64,000 bases of DNA from Hymenobacter lapidiphilus (lineage in GTDB: Bacteria > Bacteroidota > Bacteroidia > Cytophagales > Hymenobacteraceae), in assembly GCF_003417065.2 (NCBI RefSeq), contig NZ_QVLT01000013.1, positions 1 to 64,000 on the forward strand, written 5' to 3'. This document shows positions 7,184-18,464 of this stretch, one piece after another. Within the stretch, counting starts at the first letter, position 1, and each line of letters starts with the position of its first letter. The notes beneath the pieces are model-generated. The model worked only from the letters and a program-made list of their open reading frames with translations, searched no databases and was not told the origin of the DNA. The translations under genes and the position numbers were made by a program.

Positions 7184-8164
7184 ATGCAACACACTTACAC
7201 TTCCTCTACCCGGTTCCGCTCGCTTCTGGGCCTGGCACTGGGTCTGGCTGCTACCGCCGCCACTGCTCAAACCGTTACGCCCGTTAGCTTCAACGGCACG
7301 GCGCCCTACACCCAGAACTTCGACGTTATGGGCCCGAACGGCGTTGCTTACCCTGCCGGCTGGGGTGCCGTACGCCTTAGCGGCACCGGTGCCGCCAATA
7401 CGCCCCTCGACCTCACTACCACCACGGGCGACGCCGTTTCGGGTGGTGTATACAACGTAGGTGCCGCCAACGACCCCGACCGGGCATTCGGCTCTATTGC
7501 TTCCGGCAGCACGGTACCCGCGTTCGGCGCCGCCTTCACCAACAGCAGCAGCGCAACTATCAGCAGCCTCACGCTTGCTTTCCGCACCGAGCAGTGGAAG
7601 TCGGGCTCGAACGTTGACGTTGTTGAAGTACTGGCATTCGAGTATAGCCTCGACGCGACCAACCTGTTCACCGGAACCTGGACGGCCGTGCCCGCCCTTA
7701 ACGTAGTGGAAGTGGCCAATGCCAACATCTCGGGCACTCCGCTCGATGGCAATCTGGCGGCCAACTCGGCCAACGTAACAGCCGGCATTACGGGCCTGAG
7801 CTGGGCTGCCGGCAAAACCATGTGGATCCGCTACAAGGACGCCAACGACTTTGGAACCGATGCGCTGCTGGCCATCGACAACTTCTCGCTGCGCAGCGGA
7901 ACGGCTACCGGCGTGAGCTCGGCCAAACTGACCGGCAACGTACTGGTGTACCCTAACCCTGCTACCGACCAGCTTACGATTCGGGTGGCCGGCCGCGCTA
8001 CCAAGGCAGCCGTAACGGTAACCGACCTGCTGGGCCGCACCGTGCTCAAGGGCACGGCCGACGCCGCTGGCAACTTCAGCCTGCGTAGCCTGCCAGCCGG
8101 CAACTACGTGGTACTGGTGCAGGATGGCGAAACCCTGACCTCGCACAAAGTAAGCAAGCAGTAA
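7184..8164 (+). CDS. Secreted protein with type IX sorting domain
   Basis: A 326-residue exported protein. Residues 1-29 form a Sec signal peptide ending near TAATAQ. The middle (about 30-240) is a beta-rich domain opening with NGTAPYTQNFDVMGP and containing IDNFSLRSG, a layout seen in Bacteroidota extracellular adhesin or lamin-tail-like proteins; no catalytic motif is visible. The C-terminal 75 residues are a type A type IX secretion sorting domain: VYPNPATDQLTIRV, DLLGRTV, LPAGNYVVLVQDG and a final KVSKQ. The protein should cross the outer membrane by the type IX system and be attached to or released from the surface. It is monocistronic and followed by a strong terminator. Function beyond export is unknown. 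Confidence 0.9.
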   Translation: MQHTYTSSTRFRSLLGLALGLAATAATAQTVTPVSFNGTAPYTQNFDVMGPNGVAYPAGWGAVRLSGTGAANTPLDLTTTTGDAVSGGVYNVGAANDPDRAFGSIASGSTVPAFGAAFTNSSSATISSLTLAFRTEQWKSGSNVDVVEVLAFEYSLDATNLFTGTWTAVPALNVVEVANANISGTPLDGNLAANSANVTAGITGLSWAAGKTMWIRYKDANDFGTDALLAIDNFSLRSGTATGVSSAKLTGNVLVYPNPATDQLTIRVAGRATKAAVTVTDLLGRTVLKGTADAAGNFSLRSLPAGNYVVLVQDGETLTSHKVSKQ

Positions 8165-8239
8165 AGCGTTTACCTGTTGCCGTATAGCTCCGTATCCAGC
8201 CGGATGCCGGCAATAGGCCACTGCTGACTGATTTTCAAA

Positions 8240-8271
8240 AACGAGCCCCGGCCCAACAGCCGGGGTTCGTT
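8240..8271 (+). terminator. Terminator after the sorting-domain gene
   Basis: Perfect 13-bp stem AACGAGCCCCGGC (8240-8252) and GCCGGGGTTCGTT (8259-8271) with a six-base loop. Confidence 0.75.
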
Positions 8272-8432
8272 GGCTTTGTAAGGGAGTACTATTTGGCAGC
8301 CAGACAACAAAACCCCTGCTTTTACCGAAAACAGTAGCACCTTACCGCCTTGGCTGTTACCTTGGCAAGTCCATCTGGCCGGTTAGCCAAACCGGCTCCG
8401 CTGCTCATTTTTCATTCCCTTACACTCTGCCT

Positions 8433-9065
8433 ATGTCTGCCACGCTGCTCCGCATCCATCCCGACAATCCGCCCATCAGCCGTATTCAGCAGGCGGTGGA
8501 AGTCATCCGCAAGGGGGGCGTTATCATTTACCCCACCGACACGGTGTATGGCATTGGGTGCGACATTCATAATGCCAAAGCAGTAGAAAGGGTGTGCCGC
8601 ATTAAGGGGCTAAACCCCGATAAAGCAAACCTCAGCTTTATCTGTCACGACTTATCCCACATCAGCGACTACGCCCACGGCATCACCACGCCCATCTACA
8701 AGGTGCTGAAGCGGGCCCTGCCAGGGCCATTTACTTTCCTGTTCGAGGCCAGCTCAAAAGCACCCCGACATGGCGGCCGGCAGCGCAAAACCGTGGGCAT
8801 CCGCATACCCGACAACCCCATCATTCTGCAGCTGGTGCGGGAGTTGGGTAATCCGATTATGAGTACTTCGGTGCGCGAAGACGAGAACACGCTGGACGAA
8901 TACGTTACCGACCCCGATTTGATCTATGAGAAATACCGCTCTATGGTAGACCTCGTTATTGATGGCGGTTTTGGCAACAACATCCCCAGCACCATCATCG
9001 ACTGCACCAATGATGACTTCGAGTTGATTCGGCAGGGCGCCGGCGACATCGAACAGTATCTGTAG
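8433..9065 (+). CDS. yciO: YciO-type protein of the Sua5/YciO/YrdC family
   Basis: A 210-residue single-domain protein of the RNA-binding/threonylcarbamoyl-AMP synthase fold. Landmarks are GGVIIYPTDTVYGIGCD, RIKGLNPDKANLSFI, LPGPFTFLFEASSKAP, RKTVGIRIPDNPI, IMSTSVREDE and STIIDCTNDD. The MSTS motif and the overall pattern match YciO better than the t6A enzymes TsaC/Sua5, so annotation as threonylcarbamoyl-AMP synthase should be treated with care: the family relation is certain, the reaction is not. No C-terminal Sua5 domain is present. It stands alone between two terminators and converges on the LpxL-like gene. Confidence 0.85.
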   Translation: MSATLLRIHPDNPPISRIQQAVEVIRKGGVIIYPTDTVYGIGCDIHNAKAVERVCRIKGLNPDKANLSFICHDLSHISDYAHGITTPIYKVLKRALPGPFTFLFEASSKAPRHGGRQRKTVGIRIPDNPIILQLVRELGNPIMSTSVREDENTLDEYVTDPDLIYEKYRSMVDLVIDGGFGNNIPSTIIDCTNDDFELIRQGAGDIEQYL

Positions 9066-9093
9066 ATAATATAGGGGTAAGAGCAGAAAAGCG

Positions 9094-9160
9094 AGCGGGG
9101 AGACTTTTGTGCTGATGGCACCCTGAAAAGCAGGGCCGTCAGTACGAAAGTCTCCCCGCT
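9094..9160. terminator. Long hairpin between convergent genes
   Basis: Arms of about 26 bases (9094-9119 and 9135-9160) with few mismatches, built on AGCGGGGAGACTTT and AAAGTCTCCCCGCT, enclose an inner CCCTG/CAGGG stem. It sits exactly between the converging yciO and acyltransferase genes and probably terminates both. Confidence 0.7.
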
Positions 9161-9173
9161 TACTTCTCTGTCC

Positions 9174-10088
9174 TTATTTCTGAATTCGTTTGTGCTTCCA
9201 GCGCCGATGGCTCCAGAGGTAGTCGGAAGGGCTGGCTTGAATGTCGCGTTCCAGCAGGCGGGCAAAGGCCTCGGTAAGCTGGTGCTCCTCGGGCGGTAGC
9301 GTGGTCTGGCCGTTGTGCAGCTCGGTAAGGATGATGCGGTAATAACCGCGCCGGACGCGCCGAATGGTTACATACACGGCCGCGCAGCCAAACTGGGCCG
9401 CCAGCTTGTCGGCGCCGGTGTAAAAGGGCGTGTCCTGATGCAGGAAGTTCGTCCAGTAGGGCTGGTCTTCGGGGCCGGCGGCCTGGTCGGAGAGCATGCT
9501 GAGGGCGCGGCCCTGGCCCCGGTGGCGCAGCAAATCGCGCAGCGTGCTTTTCATTGGCAGCAGTTTCGGCCCCAATCGGGTGCGCAGCTTCAGCAGGAAG
9601 GCCTCGAAGAAGGGGTTCATCAGCGGCTTGTACACGCCCGTCACCCGTCCCGGAAACAGTACTGCCCCCGAGGGCAGAATCCACTCCCAGTTGCCGGTAT
9701 GCGAGCCAAGCGTGAGCACCTGCCTGTTTTCGGCGAAAAGCCGCTCCAGCACCTCCGGGTTCTCAATCAGCACCCGCTCCCGCATCTCGGCCGCCGAAAG
9801 CGTACGCAGCTTCAGAATTTCGACCATAACCTGGGCAAAATGCCAGTAGAAGCCCTTCGCTATCTGGTCGATTTGCGGGCCAGACTTTTCGGGGAATGAG
9901 TTACGCAGGTTTTCCAGCACCACCCGCCGCCGATAGCGCAGGCCGTAGGCCATCAGCCAGTACAGCAGCCGGGCAACACCATGGAGCACCGCCAGCGGCA
10001 GGCTCGACAGGCCTACCAGGAGCCAGTTGAGGGGCTGGAAATACCAGGGATAAGCGGGAAAAACGGTCGGACTTACTGGGGCGCTCAT
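9174..10088 (-). CDS. Lysophospholipid/lipid A acyltransferase, LpxL/HtrB-like
   Basis: A 304-residue membrane-associated acyltransferase that should add a secondary acyl chain to lipid A (or a related lipid). It has an N-terminal hydrophobic anchor (about 18-50), the HX4E catalytic motif as His130 and Glu135 in GSHTGNWEW, then GVYKPL, LSDQAAGPED and the FYTGADKLAAQFG block normal for LpxL/HtrB proteins. Its ATG overlaps the TGA of the upstream exported-protein gene by four bases, so the two form an operon. Bacteroidota lipid A often has fewer acyl chains, so the exact acceptor is not certain. Confidence 0.88.
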   Translation of the reverse strand: MSAPVSPTVFPAYPWYFQPLNWLLVGLSSLPLAVLHGVARLLYWLMAYGLRYRRRVVLENLRNSFPEKSGPQIDQIAKGFYWHFAQVMVEILKLRTLSAAEMRERVLIENPEVLERLFAENRQVLTLGSHTGNWEWILPSGAVLFPGRVTGVYKPLMNPFFEAFLLKLRTRLGPKLLPMKSTLRDLLRHRGQGRALSMLSDQAAGPEDQPYWTNFLHQDTPFYTGADKLAAQFGCAAVYVTIRRVRRGYYRIILTELHNGQTTLPPEEHQLTEAFARLLERDIQASPSDYLWSHRRWKHKRIQK

Positions 10089-10969
10089 CGGGGCATAGTA
10101 GCCCCGGCGGGGGCGTAATCGGTGGGGTTGCGTTGCACAGAGGCAGTTTGGGTACTCAGAACGCGGTTTTTGGCATCCCGCACTTCCAGCGTGAGGCTGT
10201 AGCTGCCGGCCGGCACCTTGCTCAGGTCCAGCTCGCCGGTGAGTACTGTGGGGCGGCCCTCGGCGCCCTGGGCCAGCCCTTTGCCGCTGGCCACGCTGGT
10301 TTTGCCAAACGCCGGCCGTAGGCGGTAAAGCACTACCAGCGGCTGGCCCGCCGTGGCGTTGTACAGCTCGGCGTAAAAAAACAGCTTTTCCTGGCCGCGG
10401 GCATACAGGCCGCCGGGGGCCCGGGTCAGGCTCAGGCCCTGGCGGATGAAGTTATTGGCCTCGATGCCCGACCGGCTGGCGGGCCGGGCCAGCAGCACCA
10501 GAGTACTAAGCTGAGGTTTGGTGGCCTCGAACTCCACTATCAGCGGCTGCTCCACGATAACCGTCGAGGCGGCCCGGTTCTGGTCGCGCAGCTGGCCCCG
10601 CAGGGTGTAGCGGCCGGCCGGCAGCAACAGGCGTTTCTGGAAGCTGACAGGATTTTTGATGGCCGCCGTCGTGTCGCGCAGCACCGGGGGCTTCAGCGTA
10701 ATGGTTTCTTGGTAAGCAGCCGTGCCATCGGGCCGGATGGCTTCGAGCGTAACTAGGGCGGCGGCCTGAAATACTTTCGGCGCGCGCCGCTTATAAGTTA
10801 GGTGCTGGCCCGAAACGGTGGCGTACACCTCCACCACACCGCCCTTCACCGCCACATCATCGTTGCGGAAGCTGGCCGCGTCGAGCAGCAGCTGGGCGGC
10901 GGCCGGGGCGGCAGCCATGGCCGACAGCAGAAGCAGCAGCGGCAGAAGAAGGCGGAGGCGAACGGGCAT
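10085..10969 (-). CDS. Exported protein of unknown function, GWxTD-like N-terminal part
   Basis: A 294-residue protein with a strong Sec signal (residues 1-25, ending AAPAAAQ). The mature part is all beta-like: LTYKRRAPKVFQAAALVTLE, TAAYQETITL, LLPAGRYTLRGQLRDQN, LDLSKVPAGSYSLTLEVRDAKN. This pattern resembles the N-terminal region of GWxTD-domain proteins of Bacteroidota, but the GWxTD motif itself is not present. ATG 10969 is chosen over an upstream ATG at 11017 because it begins directly at the signal peptide. Coupled to the LpxL-like gene by a four-base overlap, so an envelope role is likely; nothing more specific can be said. Confidence 0.7.
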   Translation of the reverse strand: MPVRLRLLLPLLLLLSAMAAAPAAAQLLLDAASFRNDDVAVKGGVVEVYATVSGQHLTYKRRAPKVFQAAALVTLEAIRPDGTAAYQETITLKPPVLRDTTAAIKNPVSFQKRLLLPAGRYTLRGQLRDQNRAASTVIVEQPLIVEFEATKPQLSTLVLLARPASRSGIEANNFIRQGLSLTRAPGGLYARGQEKLFFYAELYNATAGQPLVVLYRLRPAFGKTSVASGKGLAQGAEGRPTVLTGELDLSKVPAGSYSLTLEVRDAKNRVLSTQTASVQRNPTDYAPAGATMPR

Positions 10970-11085
10970 TATGTCAGTTTGGCGGTACGGACAGCAGAGT
11001 TGGCAGTGGGTTTGCAACGGGCCGCCACAGGTATCGGTAGCAAAATTGCGACTTTTCTAGCGGTGTATCAGGAGCGCGACCAACT

Positions 11086-11133
11086 ACCGTTCAACGACGA
11101 GACGCAAAATATTGCGTCTCGTCGTTGAACGGT
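11086..11133. repeat. Perfect 22-bp palindrome with AATA loop
   Basis: Bases 11086-11107 are the exact reverse complement of 11112-11133, separated by AATA. The centre reads ACGCAAAATATTGCGT. A smaller relative, GAAGCAA-AATA-TTGCTTC, lies at 11166-11183. Both are in the gap between the divergent exported-protein and WbqC genes. There is no T-run, so a plain terminator is unlikely; a repeat element or a binding site is more plausible. Confidence 0.8.
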
Positions 11134-11202
11134 TATGCCGAATGCTCAACAGCAGCAACACCAAGAAGCAAAATATTGCTTCTCCACGCCGTTCTTTCGC
11201 TA

Positions 11203-11862
11203 ATGCCCGACATTCTTTTCGAAACCCAGTACCACCCACCCATTGCCTTTTTTGCTGCGCTGGCCGGGGCCGATGCGCTGTGGCTGGAGGCCCACGACCA
11301 TTACCGCAAGCAAACCTACCGCAACCGCTGCCTCATCCTCACGGCCCAGGGCGTAAAACCGCTTTCGGTGCCCGTTATCGATGGCAACCGCAGCGAGAAG
11401 GTCCTCAGCTCGCTTATAAAAATTGACTACCGCCAGAACTGGCGACACCAGCATCTGCATACGCTGCAAACCGCCTATGGCGGCACGCCGTATTTCGAGT
11501 ACTACATCGATTACCTGCGCGACATGTACCAGCAAAAGCCGGCCCGCCTCTTCGACCTGAATCTGGCGCTGTTACGCTTCTACTGCCGCTGCCTCCGCTT
11601 GCCCCTGCCTATTCACCTCACCACCGAATACCAGTCCCCCGCAACCGACGGAGGACTGCTGCCAGCTCCCGGGTTCCCCTCCTCCTCCCCGCTCGATTTG
11701 CGCGACACTCTCTCGCCCAAACACTCCGTAGCGGCCGCCGGACCTGACAGAGCGTCGGTACCGGCTTACGGGCAGCATTTTGGTAAAGATTTTGCACCCG
11801 GACTCAGCATCTTAGACCTGCTCTTTATGCAGGGTCCGGCCGCCGGCAGTTTTCTTGCGTAG
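11203..11862 (+). CDS. WbqC family protein
   Basis: A 219-residue cytoplasmic protein of the WbqC family. The N-terminus MPDILFETQYHPPIAFFAAL carries the family's Q-x-Y-x-P block; AHDHYRKQTYRNRCLI, KPLSVPV, LIKIDYRQNWRHQHLHTL and AYGGTPYFEYY are also typical. The C-terminal part contains a Pro/Ser-rich insert (about 150-190) before the closing LSILDLLFMQGP. Family members occur in O-antigen and surface-polysaccharide loci, but no enzymatic activity is established to my knowledge. ATG 11203 is chosen over ATG 11125, since the upstream bases belong to the palindrome region. It is followed by clpC. Confidence 0.82.
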   Translation: MPDILFETQYHPPIAFFAALAGADALWLEAHDHYRKQTYRNRCLILTAQGVKPLSVPVIDGNRSEKVLSSLIKIDYRQNWRHQHLHTLQTAYGGTPYFEYYIDYLRDMYQQKPARLFDLNLALLRFYCRCLRLPLPIHLTTEYQSPATDGGLLPAPGFPSSSPLDLRDTLSPKHSVAAAGPDRASVPAYGQHFGKDFAPGLSILDLLFMQGPAAGSFLA

Positions 11863-11981
11863 TGCCTACCAGTGCCCGAACCAACGCCCGACTCAAGCTG
11901 TTTCAGTTTACATCGGCCAAATCTGCTCTGTGAACCATTTTTATTGGGCAGCAATCCGTTTTTCTTTTCTACCTTATCTGC

Positions 11982-14615
<2,634 letters not shown>

Positions 14616-14634
14616 GTATGTTCGATTTGTAAGC

Positions 14635-14676
14635 AGAACGGCCGGCTCCCACAGTGGGGGCTGGCCGTTCTACTTA
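14635..14676 (+). terminator. Terminator after clpC
   Basis: Stem AGAACGGCC (14635-14643) with GGCCGTTCT (14663-14671), extended inward by GGCTCCCAC pairing partly with GTGGGGGC, followed by TACTTAT. Confidence 0.75.
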
Positions 14677-14778
14677 TATCATAGCGGTTTCTCGAACTTC
14701 ATACCTCTATTGCAGAAACATAATAGGTACGCTGTCCACTGAAACGCTATATATTTATTCAACCTATATTCTTTTTGT

Positions 14779-15168
14779 ATGCGTCTAAGATTAATTCTAC
14801 CATTGCTCGCATTATTAGTAAGCATTGGGTTTATAAAGTGTTCTACTCCAAATTATCCTTACAACCCCAAGCTCATTACTACGCAAAATGAAATCAATTT
14901 TTCCTTCACTGCTAATAGAGGCATCAGAGCATCTGATGGGACTGTTTACTTTATTCCCTCCTCTGACGAATCTGCCGTTGCTGCTTACCGCAACAACAAA
15001 GTGGTATGGCAAATAAATGCGCCCAGCGAGTGTGGTTCAGACATTTTCGATCAATCCATACGTCACCTTAGAATTACTTCCACCAATTTGGAGGTTGTTT
15101 ATGGAAAGCATAGCTATTTAACTATTACTCGCAATACGGGCCAAGTTACCTGCAAAGGGAGAGACTAA
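14779..15168 (+). CDS. Small exported protein of unknown function, AT-rich
   Basis: A 129-residue protein with an N-terminal hydrophobic signal ([17 protein letters not shown]). Cys21 could be a lipidation site, but the residues before it (FIK) do not make a good lipobox. The mature part has Trp/Gly patterns such as [17 protein letters not shown] and [15 protein letters not shown] that look beta-rich. No family is recognised. The base composition is clearly more AT-rich than clpC and the carboxylase on either side, and it has its own terminator, both suggesting a recent insertion. Confidence 0.6.
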   Translation: MRLRLILPLLALLVSIGFIKCSTPNYPYNPKLITTQNEINFSFTANRGIRASDGTVYFIPSSDESAVAAYRNNKVVWQINAPSECGSDIFDQSIRHLRITSTNLEVVYGKHSYLTITRNTGQVTCKGRD

Positions 15169-15183
15169 GATTGCTATGAGAGC

Positions 15184-15220
15184 AGAAAAGCCGCGCCCGA
15201 ATCTTGGGCGCGGCTTTTCT
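15184..15220 (+). terminator. Terminator after the AT-rich exported-protein gene
   Basis: Perfect 15-bp stem AGAAAAGCCGCGCCC (15184-15198) and GGGCGCGGCTTTTCT (15206-15220), seven-base loop. Confidence 0.8.
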
Positions 15221-15232
15221 GGGCTTGGGCCT

Positions 15233-15240
15233 TACCTTTG
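15233..15240 (+). promoter_or_regulatory. -7 box TACCTTTG before the carboxylase gene
   Basis: An exact match to TAnnTTTG, placed 44 bases before the ATG at 15284 and directly after the preceding terminator. Confidence 0.55.
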
Positions 15241-15283
15241 GCTACCTAACACTGGCTACACCATTCGACTATTCCCACCCCGC

Positions 15284-16852
15284 ATGTCCGACCCGCACGC
15301 CGACGCCCAAATGAGCCCGCTTGAAGTTCTCGCCCACAAAAATGCCGAAGCCCTGCTCGGCGGTGGCCAAGCCCGCATCGATGCCCAGCACAAAAAGGGC
15401 AAGCTCACCGCCCGCGAACGAATCGATTTGCTGTTTGATGAGGGCTCGTTCGAGGAAATCGGCAAGTTCGTGATGCACCGCTCCAAGGACTTTGGCCTCG
15501 ATAAGGAGTACTACCTCGGCGACGGCGTAGTAACGGGCTACGGCACCGTGCAGGGCCGGCTGGTGTACGCCTTCTCCCAAGATTTCACGGTGTTCGGCGG
15601 CTCGCTGAGCGAAACCCACGCCGAGAAAATCGTCAAAATCATGGACCTCGCCATGAAAAACGGCGCCCCCGTTATCGGCCTCAACGACTCGGGCGGAGCG
15701 CGCATTCAGGAGGGCGTGGTGAGCCTGGGCGGCTACGCCGATATCTTCTACAAGAATACACTGGCCTCAGGCGTGGTGCCTCAGTTGTCGGCCATTATGG
15801 GCCCCTGCGCGGGCGGCGCGGTATATTCGCCCGCCATCACCGACTTCATCCTGATGGTGGAGGACACGAGCTACATGTTCGTGACCGGTCCCAACGTGGT
15901 GAAAACCGTGACCCACGAAACCGTCACCAGCGAGGAACTGGGCGGCGCCAGCACCCACTCGGCCAAGAGCGGCGTTACGCACTTTAGCTGCGCCAACGAA
16001 GTGGCCTGCATCACCCGGGTGAAGCAGCTGCTGAGCTACATGCCCCAGAACTGCGAGGAAACTGCCCCGATGTCGCCCTACGAGGCCGGCCAGAACGAAA
16101 GCCGCCCGGTGCTCGACAACATCATGCCCGAGAACCCCAACCAGCCGTACGACATGCGCGAGGTTATCGAGGGTATTATTGATGCCGACTCGTTTCTAGA
16201 AGTCCACCAAAACTTCGGCGAGAACATCGTGGTGGGCTTTGCCCGCCTCGGCGGCCGGAGCATCGGCATCGTGGGCAACCAGCCGGCCGTACTGGCCGGC
16301 GTGCTCGACATCAACGCCAGCACCAAAGCCGCCCGGTTCGTGCGTTTCTGCGACTCGTTCAATATTCCGTTGCTGGTGCTGGAAGACGTGCCTGGCTTCC
16401 TGCCCGGCACCGACCAGGAGTGGCGCGGCATCATCACCAACGGCGCCAAGCTGCTCTACGCCTTCTGCGAAGCCACCGTGCCGCGCATCACCGTCATCAC
16501 CCGCAAAGCCTACGGCGGGGCGTATGATGTAATGAACTCCAAGCACATCGGGGCCGACATGAACTACGCCTGGCCCACCGCCGAAATTGCGGTAATGGGC
16601 GCCAAGGGTGCGGCCGAAATCATCTTCAAGCGTGAAATAGCCGCTGCCGAAAACCCCGAAGCCAAGCTTCAGGAGAAGGTGGATGAGTACCAGCAGAAGT
16701 TCGCCACGCCCTACCGCGCCGCCCACCGCGGCTTTGTGGATGAGGTCATCCTGCCCTCCCAGACCCGCCAGAAGCTCATCCGCGCCTTTAAGATGCTGGA
16801 AAACAAGGTGGCCACGCTGCCACGTAAGAAGCACGGCAACATTCCGCTGTAG
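15284..16852 (+). CDS. Acyl-CoA carboxylase beta subunit (propionyl/methylcrotonyl-type carboxyltransferase)
   Basis: A 522-residue carboxyltransferase that moves a carboxyl group from biotin to an acyl-CoA. The two crotonase-like halves carry [55 protein letters not shown] with a [11 protein letters not shown] motif in the N half, and [29 protein letters not shown] and [16 protein letters not shown] in the C half, including both oxyanion-hole glycine pairs. The pattern is closest to propionyl-CoA carboxylase beta. The biotin-carrier/alpha subunit is not in the window. ATG 15284 is chosen because it follows the -7 box by a normal distance; an upstream ATG at 15176 would translate the terminator. 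Confidence 0.93.
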   Translation: MSDPHADAQMSPLEVLAHKNAEALLGGGQARIDAQHKKGKLTARERIDLLFDEGSFEEIGKFVMHRSKDFGLDKEYYLGDGVVTGYGTVQGRLVYAFSQDFTVFGGSLSETHAEKIVKIMDLAMKNGAPVIGLNDSGGARIQEGVVSLGGYADIFYKNTLASGVVPQLSAIMGPCAGGAVYSPAITDFILMVEDTSYMFVTGPNVVKTVTHETVTSEELGGASTHSAKSGVTHFSCANEVACITRVKQLLSYMPQNCEETAPMSPYEAGQNESRPVLDNIMPENPNQPYDMREVIEGIIDADSFLEVHQNFGENIVVGFARLGGRSIGIVGNQPAVLAGVLDINASTKAARFVRFCDSFNIPLLVLEDVPGFLPGTDQEWRGIITNGAKLLYAFCEATVPRITVITRKAYGGAYDVMNSKHIGADMNYAWPTAEIAVMGAKGAAEIIFKREIAAAENPEAKLQEKVDEYQQKFATPYRAAHRGFVDEVILPSQTRQKLIRAFKMLENKVATLPRKKHGNIPL

Positions 16853-16873
16853 CATAGCCTACAGAATCGATTT

Positions 16874-17194
16874 ATGAATCCAGCAAGCCCATACATCGCG
16901 CCGCTTGTTTTTCTGTCCGGCGGATTGTTCACTTTTCTCTTAGCGCAACTCTTTAAGTCCAAAACTATTCTCGGCCTCATTCCTGATTTTCTGCTGGCAA
17001 TTTTTCAGCATAAAACAGTAGATGAAAATCCATTTTTACAAGCAATTCCAACCCATATCCGCGCTGTTGGAATTGCAACGATGTTGGGTGCACCCATCTC
17101 ATTGCTGAGTTTGATAGGGGCCGTGATATTTGTCAATCTCGCTGCTATCATCATACTAATCAAGCTAACAATTATATTTTTCAAGGCACTTTAA
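16874..17194 (+). CDS. Small multi-pass membrane protein, unknown
   Basis: A 106-residue protein with three hydrophobic stretches (about 8-25, 33-45 and 68-104) and few charged residues. It has no recognisable family. It lies 21 bases after the carboxylase gene and 19 bases before the M42 peptidase on the same strand, so it may be carried in their transcript. It is noticeably more AT-rich than both neighbours, which suggests it was inserted into an older gene pair. It could encode a small transport or stress peptide, but nothing shows this. Confidence 0.55.
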   Translation: MNPASPYIAPLVFLSGGLFTFLLAQLFKSKTILGLIPDFLLAIFQHKTVDENPFLQAIPTHIRAVGIATMLGAPISLLSLIGAVIFVNLAAIIILIKLTIIFFKAL

Positions 17195-17213
17195 TAGTGA
17201 CCATCACTTCGCC

Positions 17214-18284
17214 ATGCGTCAAGAATCGTTCGATTTTCTTCAGAAATACCTCAACAACCCCTCTCCTACCGGCTTTGAGAAGGAGGGCCAGCAGATTTGG
17301 CTGGAGTACCTCAAGCCCTACATCGACGAGTACTTCGTGGACACTTACGGCACGGTGGTGGGCGTTATCAACCCTGAGGCCGAGTACAAGGTGGTGATTG
17401 AGGCCCACGCCGACGAAATCAGCTACTTCGTCAATTTTATCACCGAATCGGGTTTCCTGTACCTGCGCAAAAACGGCGGCTCCGACCCGCTCGTGGCCCC
17501 GAGCAAGCGCGTGAACATCCACACCAAGAAGGGCATCGTGAAAGCGGTGTTCGGCTGGCCCGCCATCCATGTCCGCAAGCCCGACCAGGATAAGGCTCCG
17601 ACCATCGAAACGGTGTTCCTCGACTGCGGCGCTGCCAGCAAAGAGGAAGTGGAGGAAATGGGCATCCATGTGGGTTCGGTCGTCACGTTTGAGGACGAGT
17701 TCATGGTGCTCAACGACAAGTTCTACGTGGGCCGGGCGCTCGACAACCGCATCGGCGGCTTCATGATTGCCGAGGTGGCCCGCCGCCTGAAGGAAGAAGG
17801 CAAAAAGCTGCCCTTCGGCCTCTACATCGTCAATGCCGTGCAGGAGGAAATCGGCCTGCGCGGGGCCGAGATGATTGCCCACCGCATCAAGCCCGACGTG
17901 GCCATCATTACGGATGTCACGCACGACACCCAGTCGCCGATGTACGAGAAGAAAACCTCGGGTGACCTGTTCTGCGGCAAAGGCCCGGTAATCACCTATG
18001 GCCCGGCCGTGCAGAACAACCTGCGCGAGCTCATCATTGAAACTGCCCTGAGTTCCGAAATTCCGTTCCAGCGGGCAGCCGCCACCCGCGCCACCGGCAC
18101 CGACACCGACGCCTTCGCCTACTCCCACTCCGGCGTAGCGGCGGCCCTGATTTCGCTGCCCCTCAAGTACATGCACACAACAGTAGAGACGGTACATAAG
18201 GACGATGTACAGAACGTCATCAACCTGATTTACGAAACCTTGCTCCGCATCGAGGACAAGCACGATTTCCGCTACTTCAGCTAA
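17214..18284 (+). CDS. M42-family metallo-aminopeptidase
   Basis: A 356-residue cytoplasmic peptidase with two metal ions. Ligands are visible in EAHADEI (His65, Asp67), GRALDNRIGG (Asp near 177), NAVQEEIGLRGAEM (Glu pair near 208), ITDVTHD (Asp near 232) and MHTTVETVHKDD near the C-terminus (His). The opening SPTGFEKEG is the normal M42 start. Members are glutamyl aminopeptidase or TET-like peptidases that trim short peptides made by proteases such as the Clp and Lon enzymes nearby. Its length is normal. It ends before a palindromic intergenic repeat. Confidence 0.92.
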   Translation: MRQESFDFLQKYLNNPSPTGFEKEGQQIWLEYLKPYIDEYFVDTYGTVVGVINPEAEYKVVIEAHADEISYFVNFITESGFLYLRKNGGSDPLVAPSKRVNIHTKKGIVKAVFGWPAIHVRKPDQDKAPTIETVFLDCGAASKEEVEEMGIHVGSVVTFEDEFMVLNDKFYVGRALDNRIGGFMIAEVARRLKEEGKKLPFGLYIVNAVQEEIGLRGAEMIAHRIKPDVAIITDVTHDTQSPMYEKKTSGDLFCGKGPVITYGPAVQNNLRELIIETALSSEIPFQRAAATRATGTDTDAFAYSHSGVAAALISLPLKYMHTTVETVHKDDVQNVINLIYETLLRIEDKHDFRYFS

Positions 18285-18291
18285 TCACGAT

Positions 18292-18372
18292 GTATAGGCG
18301 GGCTTATCCCCGCCGTTGGACGAATCCCGTTTTAACCGTTTAACGGCGGGCGGGGACAAGCCCCGCCCCTAC
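18292..18372. repeat. GC-rich inverted repeat
   Basis: Imperfect arms at 18292-18317 and 18342-18372 share GGCGGGCTTATCCCCGCC and its complement with a GGGGACAAGCCCCGCC variant. REP-like element between genes; its role is unknown. Confidence 0.6.
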
Positions 18373-18390
18373 TCCGTTTAGCATTACAAA

Positions 18391-18421
18391 GGAGCCGTCC
18401 GGCGCGGGCGGCTCCTTTTTG
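18391..18421 (+). terminator. Terminator after the M42 peptidase
   Basis: Seven-base stem GGAGCCG (18391-18397) and CGGCTCC (18409-18415) followed by six T residues. Confidence 0.8.
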
Positions 18422-18464
18422 TTGTTACGGAAAATACCTGGCTCTTCCCTCATACCTCAGTCCT

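Noticed and set aside
7169-8221. Long minus-strand frame opposite the sorting-domain gene
   Set aside because: The plus-strand gene has a signal peptide, promoter, sorting domain and terminator; the antisense frame has none.
8433-9065. Firm call as t6A synthase TsaC/Sua5
   Set aside because: The motif pattern matches YciO more closely, so only the family is claimed.
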